64,000 nt of DNA from Nilaparvata lugens. Its lineage: Eukaryota > Arthropoda > Insecta > Hemiptera > Delphacidae. A program made the translations under genes and the position numbers. The stretch covers positions 14,258,783-14,322,782 of the forward strand of contig NC_052506.1 in NCBI RefSeq assembly GCF_014356525.2, read 5' to 3'. Positions 58,652-64,000 of the stretch are shown here, piece after piece. The notes below the pieces were generated by a model. The model had not been told where the DNA came from. It saw nothing but the letters and a program-made list of their open reading frames with translations, and made no database searches. The first letter of the stretch is position 1. The number at the start of each line of letters is the position of its first letter.

Positions 58652-59047
58652 TTACATGTAGCCGCATTCCTTTCTTCTCACCTCTTCTTTACAGCAGCTA
58701 GTCGCTTCTTCTTCTTCTTCTTCTTTACATGTAGGCGCATTCCTACCCACCTCTTCTTTACAGCTAGTCACCGCATCTTCTTCTCCTCTGTTCACCTCTA
58801 ACAATCTTAAAATTTCTTCTTCAATTCTTATTAGCTTGTTTACATTCAAACTAAAGGGTCTGTAATAAGCTAAGTAATCACTGATATCGTTAATATTAAC
58901 TGTATTTAGAAATATTGCTTTCAATTGTCTAGCAATAGTACTGTTTTTTGTCTCTATTGCTTTTTGACACAAATCATACCATTCAATGTAGTTTTGTAAT
59001 TTAATTTCTAAACATTCTGGCGCATAAGACCAATTTTGCGGATTCAT
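58652..59047 (-). CDS. Small conserved viral protein, element 2 copy (131 aa)
   Basis: 131 residues from an ATG. The first 90 match the element 1 protein at 23396 (W..., ARQLKAIFLNTVNINDISDY, YYRPFSLNVNKLIRIEEEIL). The C-terminal 40 are a low-complexity Glu/Lys/Cys run (TSCKEEVGR, TCKEEEEEEA) produced by a gaa/ctt-type repeat and absent from the other copy. The function is unknown. It is helical in outlook and 40 bp from the BIR-like gene, and the pairing of these two genes is kept in both elements. Confidence 0.65.
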   Translation of the reverse strand: MNPQNWSYAPECLEIKLQNYIEWYDLCQKAIETKNSTIARQLKAIFLNTVNINDISDYLAYYRPFSLNVNKLIRIEEEILRLLEVNRGEEDAVTSCKEEVGRNAPTCKEEEEEEATSCCKEEVRRKECGYM

Positions 59048-59087
59048 TATAGCTCTTCAATCTGCTGCTGCTGCTACCGAGGGTACA

Positions 59088-60176
59088 CTAAATGAGTGGT
59101 ACTAGAACAGTGAAATTTATTGCTTTTCGCTTCTCCCTTCCACCGCTACAGGTCAGACTGCATACTCTCGCTTTATGCGAAATCAAATCAAATCCACAAT
59201 AAACACATAGTATGCTTTCCCCATCAAAATAAAAACCTTGTCGGGCATAGTTGCGTTTTCGTTGTTTAGTTAACAGCTTACAATGTTTCATACTTTCCAT
59301 TCTATTATTTTCGCATGTATAATCGATATCAGCAGCATTACGATTCAATGAACTCATATTTTTTGTAGGCATTGAAGCAGCAGCACTATTCTCCTTTGTT
59401 TGCTTGTTACACATCAAGATTGTCAAATAATGATAGGCACTGAACAAAGCACAGCGGCCATTGGACGATTTGTTATGAATTTTGCATACACTAAAACACC
59501 AAGAATTTTCAAACATTGTATAGTCTGGTTTTTGAATATCCTCCGGCATAGTAAGCACATTGTCGTGTAACCTTTTCAAAAACTGTGTTTTTTCTCTTCC
59601 CTTTGTATAGATTGTGGTATAATTTTGCAAATATGAAGCAAGCAGCGCATCAGTGTAAATTAAGTCGCCTTGGTCCCATCTAATTTTATGATAGTTATGT
59701 TCAAGCCAGCTGACATCACGGTACATTTTTCTACTCAGTAATGTTTTCGGAAATGGTGATTTAAAGTGTAGCACAACATGACGTAGTTTGTAATCGATTA
59801 TGGCTACCTCTTTAATAATGATAAAATTATCATCACTTTTGAAAAAATGAAACTCGACTACAGCAAAATCAATGTCATCATTTTTCCTGTCGCATTCTTC
59901 TTTACTCTTCTCCTCCTCCTCCTTAATTCTTGCTGCCTCCTTCTCCAATTCTTCTTCTTTATCCAAGTCGCATTGTATGCCAAAGTCTCGAAATTTTGTT
60001 GATACTTGCTCATCATCGTCCATTTTCTGTTGTCCGTCGGTGCATGCACACATTCTATGTACAAATGCATCAAATTTTGCTTTTGTCAATGATGACAATG
60101 ATGATGATAATGATGACAACGACGACGACGATGACGACGACTGAGGAATGTTATTATTCAAGCTATTAGAACACAT
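59088..60176 (-). CDS. Viral protein with C-terminal BIR-like zinc finger, element 2 copy (362 aa)
   Basis: Open from ATG at 60176. N-terminal Ser-rich and Glu/Lys-rich low complexity (first 100 residues) leads to the domain shared with element 1: IIIKEVAIIDYKLRHVVLHF, FPKTLLSRKMYRDVSWLEHN, YTKGREKTQFLKRLHDN. A Cys/His cluster follows (WCFSVCKIH, GRCALFSAYHY). The C-terminus has RNYARQGFYFDG and CVYC (about 324-327) with later His and Cys, like a BIR core. Conservation between two diverged elements means that the gene matters to the virus. Anti-apoptotic action is possible but unproven. Confidence 0.75.
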   Translation of the reverse strand: MCSNSLNNNIPQSSSSSSSLSSLSSSLSSLTKAKFDAFVHRMCACTDGQQKMDDDEQVSTKFRDFGIQCDLDKEEELEKEAARIKEEEEKSKEECDRKNDDIDFAVVEFHFFKSDDNFIIIKEVAIIDYKLRHVVLHFKSPFPKTLLSRKMYRDVSWLEHNYHKIRWDQGDLIYTDALLASYLQNYTTIYTKGREKTQFLKRLHDNVLTMPEDIQKPDYTMFENSWCFSVCKIHNKSSNGRCALFSAYHYLTILMCNKQTKENSAAASMPTKNMSSLNRNAADIDYTCENNRMESMKHCKLLTKQRKRNYARQGFYFDGESILCVYCGFDLISHKARVCSLTCSGGREKRKAINFTVLVPLI

Positions 60177-60209
60177 TACAACTGAACACTGTATTGTTCA
60201 TACACGCAC

Positions 60210-60218
60210 TTTTATATA
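60210..60218 (-). promoter_or_regulatory. TATA-like box upstream of the BIR-like gene, element 2
   Basis: TATATAAAA on the minus strand, about 35-40 bp before the ATG at 60176, in the gap between this gene and the hexon. It matches the position of the box in element 1. Confidence 0.5.
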
Positions 60219-60261
60219 GCCCCCTCCTCCTTCGTCATGCATAGCTCGCTCTTGCGTCAAA

Positions 60262-61515
60262 TTACTGTACTTCACGAACTAATGCGCTCAATGGTTTGTA
60301 TTCTACTAATGTGTCACTTATCAAAATACAATATGCAGTCGTTAAATTTGGCACATTTTCTGTAAACTCCATTTCCAATCGAATGTCTGTTGACGATGTT
60401 AAATGATCAGCTTGATGTGAACAATCTAGTACAATTATTGGACAGTTATCAGTAAAAGTTTTATAATCTACAACTGTACCATAATCAGTATGAAGTCCTA
60501 AATTATAATAGCTGGGCGCAAATTCAATAAACATTTTGTACAAAATTTGTTTGTTTCCATTTATACGATCATACGGCAGATATTCACTATTCAGGAAAAG
60601 TTTAACATCGTGCAATTTGCACATATCAAATTTCGACATTGACTTTCCCATTACATTTTTCCTGTTTGTCTGAAATGCTAATATTACAAATCGCGGTGTA
60701 TCAGCTTTTGAAGCCGTCTTTATAGTCCAAATCGTGCTAACACTGTTCGGCAGCTGAGGATATTCGTGGATATCCCATTTTCTGAATGCAATTTTCAATG
60801 GCCTATCCTGATCGACAATTTTCAGAAATTTCAATCTTAAATGATCATCTACATGAATATAGGGCACTTTCCAAAGCAATTTTGTTATTTCCAATGACAT
60901 TGATGTTGCTTGCGGCGACTGAATACAATTAATATCTGTTGCGGATCTCAAAAGCACAAGCTCTTGTCTCATATTCAAAATTACATGTTGAAAATCTTCG
61001 AAAAATGGCAGAAGTAATTTTAACGGTACGCAATAAGCAAAAGTATTATTAGTTAGTGTTGATGCACTATCAGTGAAACCTGCTAAATCGTATGTATTTT
61101 TATCGTTTAGTTGTTTCACTAAATATGATTTAATAGTAGAAGTAATACCTACTAGTCGACTCTTTGCAACGACTGTACCTGCCAACTCAAATCGTATCTC
61201 ATCAAACATATGTGCTACTGCATTTGAACTGAGCGTATATGCAGCCTCCGCCGGCGGATCATCAGGTTTGTCTTTTGCCGGCGGTTTTGTACATGTAATT
61301 TTTCCCTCAACAATAAGAAAAGATTTTGCAACTAATGAAATAAGGTCATGAGACGATTTCGACAAACGTATTTCATCATTGTTATTAAATTTCAAATTAC
61401 CATACGGCGCATGCGTATGATAATCAAATTTTGTTATATCTGAATAATAGTGTATGTCTTGTTCAACATTTAGTATGTCACTAATTGCTGCTGCCGTCGC
61501 GTGTTTTGACGACAT
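60262..61515 (-). CDS. Hexon-like major capsid protein (double jelly-roll), element 2
   Basis: 417 residues from the ATG at 61515. The length, the position between penton and end of module, and blocks such as DIHYYSDITKFDYHTHAPYG, LPFFEDFQHVILNMRQELVL, YNLGLHTDYGTV and RLEMEFTENVP fit the hexon of adintoviruses and arthropod Polinton-like viruses, the main shell protein. A Pro/Lys/Asp-rich loop near residue 80 may be a surface insertion. The C-terminal 45 residues match the remnant in element 1. The frame is intact. Its first codons overlap the end of the small ORF upstream. The family is assigned from context and recalled similarity, because jelly-roll proteins cannot be proven by eye. Confidence 0.78.
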   Translation of the reverse strand: MSSKHATAAAISDILNVEQDIHYYSDITKFDYHTHAPYGNLKFNNNDEIRLSKSSHDLISLVAKSFLIVEGKITCTKPPAKDKPDDPPAEAAYTLSSNAVAHMFDEIRFELAGTVVAKSRLVGITSTIKSYLVKQLNDKNTYDLAGFTDSASTLTNNTFAYCVPLKLLLPFFEDFQHVILNMRQELVLLRSATDINCIQSPQATSMSLEITKLLWKVPYIHVDDHLRLKFLKIVDQDRPLKIAFRKWDIHEYPQLPNSVSTIWTIKTASKADTPRFVILAFQTNRKNVMGKSMSKFDMCKLHDVKLFLNSEYLPYDRINGNKQILYKMFIEFAPSYYNLGLHTDYGTVVDYKTFTDNCPIIVLDCSHQADHLTSSTDIRLEMEFTENVPNLTTAYCILISDTLVEYKPLSALVREVQ

Positions 61516-61693
61516 ATTTCCAATTCACTTTAAAACCAAGCTTTTCTAAAAACCTTGCTCGATTATGTGTTATCAGTTTCACGGACTGATAAGTACTAAC
61601 CGGTTGCTGCTGCATGCTAAAAGCAGACCTACCGCCACCGCCACCACTCCGCACCCTCCTTGCGCCTAGGTTGTTATACACAACAAAACCCAT
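61481..61693 (-). CDS. Small basic ORF overlapping the hexon start, element 2 (70 aa)
   Basis: 70 residues from an ATG, rich in Gly, Arg and Lys (GARRVRSGGGGGRSAFSMQQ) with a C-terminal RARFLEKLGFKVNWKY. It overlaps the hexon by 35 bases in another frame. Adintoviruses are reported to carry a small core protein likened to adenovirus protein X, and size, charge and place would fit, but sequence similarity is not evident. The equal region of element 1 was deleted, so conservation cannot be tested here. Confidence 0.45.
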   Translation of the reverse strand: MGFVVYNNLGARRVRSGGGGGRSAFSMQQQPVSTYQSVKLITHNRARFLEKLGFKVNWKYVVKTRDGSSN

Positions 61694-61780
61694 TCTGTAG
61701 CGCTTCTCTCGCTTGTGTTGTTTGCGTGACTAATGCTCACATCATTCTAACACAATCCATCACCGCCTCTCTCTCTCTCT

Positions 61781-62476
61781 CTATTCCTTCTTTCTAATGT
61801 GTACTCTTATTGTTATACTATCGCCGCGGAAATCAACTAGTTTACCATTCTGATCAACTACTTGAATTACAATAGATTGAATTCTGTGCGTGTTTAATGG
61901 AAAGTAAATAATTGGCGATGGTGATTCATTTATTAGAAAACCAGGTGCAACCTTTGGTAGGAATTCGAAAATTGTATGAACCTCTTGCCCATTTCGATAA
62001 CTGCCGCATGCAATATTACAAGTAACCTGGAACGATGTTATATTTGTAATGGATACTAAACGTTTAGAATAATGCCATTTATTTGCTGCAAGAATTTCTC
62101 TATCAAAACCGAGTATATCGGCTAGTGATGTGTTCATTGTTAAATCAACATCTTTATCCGCTTTCAATTCACATAGCATTGTTGTATTATTTCCTTGTAT
62201 AATTAGATTTGAACTATCAACGTTCAATTTTCTCTTTATTTCATTTATTATACGATCAATTTCGTAGGAGCCTGTATCCAAATCAATCAAGCTATCACCA
62301 TACTTAAAAGATGAGTTGACATTTTTAATTATATTCGGTACACTATTGTATGTCCATAAATTAATCAAACCAATTTCATATTGATAGCGTGCGTCTAGCT
62401 CTAGTACAGTGGGAAGTACTTCAATTAAACAACTGCTGCTGTCTTTGTCTTTAGATGATAATGTTATTACAACCAT
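61781..62476 (-). CDS. Penton-like capsid protein, element 2
   Basis: 231 residues from the ATG at 62476 (eight codons after a GTG where the frame opens). It is homologous along its length to the element 1 protein at 24960: YEIGLIN, NVNSSFKYGD, LGFDREILAANKWHYSKRL, FLPKVAPGFLINESPSPIIY, DFRGDSITIRVHIR. In related viruses the protein forms pentameric vertices. The frame is complete. It lies between the protease and the small ORF. Choosing the ATG over the GTG is supported by the alignment with element 1. Confidence 0.82.
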   Translation of the reverse strand: MVVITLSSKDKDSSSCLIEVLPTVLELDARYQYEIGLINLWTYNSVPNIIKNVNSSFKYGDSLIDLDTGSYEIDRIINEIKRKLNVDSSNLIIQGNNTTMLCELKADKDVDLTMNTSLADILGFDREILAANKWHYSKRLVSITNITSFQVTCNIACGSYRNGQEVHTIFEFLPKVAPGFLINESPSPIIYFPLNTHRIQSIVIQVVDQNGKLVDFRGDSITIRVHIRKKE

Positions 62477-62534
62477 TGCTAAAGTTTTACCACCCACCAC
62501 CTTCTTTCATACACATCTACAAGTGAACTGACTG

Positions 62535-62903
62535 CTATAACGCATCTGCAAGAAATAAAAGACAAAAATGACCGCATACATTACTATTTAGTGTTTGTAA
62601 TTGATCATAATTGAAATAAATTTCAACATTTGGTTGTTGTTTGAAATAGTTTATCAATTGTATGGGCGGCTGTAAATTACCAATTGGATCGAAATAATAT
62701 ACTTTTTGTGCATGTTTTTTGTATGCCACCCAGTGTGTACCACTGTTCATGATCGAGTCTAAATTTATGATCGATTTTTCATTTAAATTAATTCTTTTTG
62801 GCAATGTATCAATCATATAAATACCACGCAATTTAATATCTAAAATATCAGCCCAATCTTGTAGATCATAATTTGACAGTGGTCCTTGTATATTAATCTT
62901 CAT
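62535..62903 (-). CDS. Adenain-like maturation protease, element 2, catalytic set complete
   Basis: 122 residues from the ATG at 62903. It would cut capsid precursor proteins during particle maturation. The catalytic residues are His57 (GTHWVAYKK), Asp72 (YFDPIGN), Gln103 and Cys110 (NVCGHFCLLFL); the Gln-Cys spacing of seven equals that of adenovirus protease. It is much shorter than the adenovirus enzyme (about 200 residues) but normal for this virus group. The start overlaps the stop of the PLA2 gene by four bases (ATGA). The element 1 copy has the same order but is frameshifted. Confidence 0.88.
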   Translation of the reverse strand: MKINIQGPLSNYDLQDWADILDIKLRGIYMIDTLPKRINLNEKSIINLDSIMNSGTHWVAYKKHAQKVYYFDPIGNLQPPIQLINYFKQQPNVEIYFNYDQLQTLNSNVCGHFCLLFLADAL

Positions 62904-63556
62904 TTTTTCTTTGGCGCTCTCCTCTTCTTCTTTGTTGTCCTTCTTCTTCTTCTTCTTTGTGAAGGTGTTTCAATGATTCTACCGCCTTTATACAAGGGTG
63001 CATATGGTCTTAAATAAAAACCTTGACCAGCTATGTGCTTACTTAAATGTTTAATTGCTTTTTGTCGTAAATGTGCACTTCTTTGTTCTTGTAGTGATGA
63101 ATTATTTTTCCAACCTTCTCTCCGCCGCCGCCGCCGCCCCCGTTGTACTCTACCCCCGCCAAAGGCAGCTTTAGCTTTGATCAAATTTGTAACTAAGTAT
63201 GCGGCTGCTTTTTCAGTTAAACCTGTGTTTGGATTTTTAAAAACAGACCATGCTTTATCAGCCAAACGACGATCGGCCACATTTCGCGACGAATTATCAC
63301 TATTCTGCGCATACGCTATATCATGCTCTTTACATGCTTCATCCAGACTATTTATTCCTTTATCCCCCCTCCTTAATCTTTTATCTAATTTGGTGCCGGG
63401 CCCGCAAAAGCGGTAGGAGGGGATATGCAACTCTAGGGGTAATGTATCGACAATTTTATTAAGGGCGGTTGATGCAAATCCGCTAAGTTTCGATAAAATA
63501 CCAGTACCAATTTTACGTCGCACTCGTCGACGACGACAAGTCTTTTTTGCTACCAT
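62900..63556 (-). CDS. Capsid protein with parvovirus-like phospholipase A2 domain, element 2
   Basis: 218 residues from the ATG at 63556. Basic N-terminus (KKTCRRRRVRRK), then a short helix (GILSKLSGFASTALNKIVDT), then the PLA2 domain: Ca-binding loop YRFCGPGT (48-55), active-site CKEHDIAY with His78-Asp79, and ADRRLADKAW (94-103). The C-terminal third is very basic (QRRRRRRTTKKKRRAPKKK) and could bind DNA or act as a nuclear signal. The layout recalls both parvovirus VP1u and adenovirus minor core/cement proteins. All key residues are present, so the enzyme could be active. It overlaps the protease start. Confidence 0.88.
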   Translation of the reverse strand: MVAKKTCRRRRVRRKIGTGILSKLSGFASTALNKIVDTLPLELHIPSYRFCGPGTKLDKRLRRGDKGINSLDEACKEHDIAYAQNSDNSSRNVADRRLADKAWSVFKNPNTGLTEKAAAYLVTNLIKAKAAFGGGRVQRGRRRRRREGWKNNSSLQEQRSAHLRQKAIKHLSKHIAGQGFYLRPYAPLYKGGRIIETPSQRRRRRRTTKKKRRAPKKK

Positions 63557-63594
63557 CCTTTCAATAGCAATGTTGAAACCTGACTAAATAGAAA

Positions 63595-64000
63595 TTAGTT
63601 AATCCCCTTAAGACCTGCTGTCGGCTCCGGCTCACTATCAAAAATATTACAAAGTTGTAATGTTGTTATTAGTAGAAAATTTGAAATACTATCACCAGAC
63701 GATGGGTTTATGTTTATACAACTGTTCAATGCTGTATAATTGTTAAAAAAATTACAAATAACCTTACGTTGATCATTCATATAAGCATACCATTTGTCTA
63801 GTCCATCATCAAATAATTTCGATGTTTTATAATTCATTTGAGATTGAACACATAGTTTTATATAAGATAATATATGTGCTTTATTATAAGCTTTTACGCT
63901 TAAATTGGCAGTACTGCTGCTGCTGCTGTCTTTTACAGTTTGGTTTAATGATGAAAAATTTAACACATTTTCAACTCTAATATTGTGCAATGTACAAGTA
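63595..64000 (-). CDS. Partial gene at window edge, element 2, unknown function
   Basis: At least 134 codons open to the window end, with the stop at 63595. No ATG is in view, so the start lies to the right. It contains KAYNKAHILSYIKLCVQSQM and LFDDGLDKWYAYMNDQRKVI, helical with a Ser-run (SSSSS). No homology recognised. It follows the capsid order, 38 bp from the PLA2 gene. No equivalent was seen at this place in element 1. Confidence 0.5.
   Translation of the reverse strand, partial: TCTLHNIRVENVLNFSSLNQTVKDSSSSSTANLSVKAYNKAHILSYIKLCVQSQMNYKTSKLFDDGLDKWYAYMNDQRKVICNFFNNYTALNSCININPSSGDSISNFLLITTLQLCNIFDSEPEPTAGLKGIN

Larger units (their letters stand above)
58021..64000 (-). mobile_element. 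Element 2: adintovirus / Polinton-like element, intact capsid module, cut by window edge
   Basis: Eight open genes plus one partial gene, all leftward, in the same order as the capsid module of element 1, with no frameshift seen. The PolB, integrase and ATPase genes expected to the right lie beyond the window. The left border is probably in or beside the tandem array at 56890-58020. The proteins are only about half to two-thirds identical by eye to those of element 1. Confidence 0.82.

Overview
The window is nuclear DNA of an arthropod, most likely an insect and plausibly a hemipteran. The host gene has spliced exons with GT..AG introns, the DNA is AT-rich and full of transposon debris, and there are short (CCTAA)n = (TTAGG)n arrays matching the insect telomere motif. 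Two runs of 100 N (11924-12023 and 34874-34973) are scaffold gaps, so contiguity across them is assumed by the assembly. Nothing suggests a bacterial sequence.

Region 1 (1-9.9 kb) holds internal exons of the conserved gene WDR7 (rabconnectin-3 beta, a partner of the V-ATPase) on the + strand. Five successive exons between 2619 and 9922 join in phase. An earlier exon lies at 1099-1369, but the coding block expected between it and 2619 is absent. The introns hold MITEs with TAA target duplications and a tRNA-derived SINE. No later WDR7 exon was found, so the rest of the window may lie inside one very large intron, or the scaffold may be misjoined.

Region 2 (10-22 kb) is a transposon graveyard: a piggyBac-like MITE, a mariner/IS630-like remnant, jockey-like and CR1-like LINE fragments, and an LTR element that keeps its gag but not its pol.

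Region 3 (about 22.1-34.9 kb) is an integrated dsDNA virus-like element of the adintovirus / Polinton-Maverick type (element 1). A leftward capsid module (BIR-like protein, hexon remnant, penton-like protein, adenain-like protease, phospholipase A2 protein) faces a rightward replication and integration module (protein-primed-type PolB, retrovirus-like integrase with chromodomain, packaging ATPase). An IAP-like BIR protein lies between them. The element is decaying: the hexon is almost wholly deleted, the penton has lost its ATG, and PolB, protease and PLA2 genes are frameshifted.

Region 4 (35-58 kb) holds a Penelope-like retroelement with RT and GIY-YIG domains plus a truncated relative, a dispersed repeat family with a 165-bp tandem expansion, Helitron-like copies with foldback 3' ends, a GC-rich minisatellite and an alternating A-B-A-B-A tandem array.

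Region 5 (58-64 kb, cut by the window edge) is the capsid module of a second, diverged adintovirus-like element (element 2). All its visible genes are open: OB-fold-like protein, small helical protein, BIR-like protein, hexon, a small overlapping ORF, penton, protease, PLA2 protein, and a partial gene at the edge. Gene order is the same as in element 1, but the proteins differ so much that the two look like separate integrations rather than a local duplication. Together the genes describe a virus with an adenovirus-like capsid-maturation set, a parvovirus-like PLA2, self-encoded PolB and integrase, and IAP-like proteins that may act against cell death.
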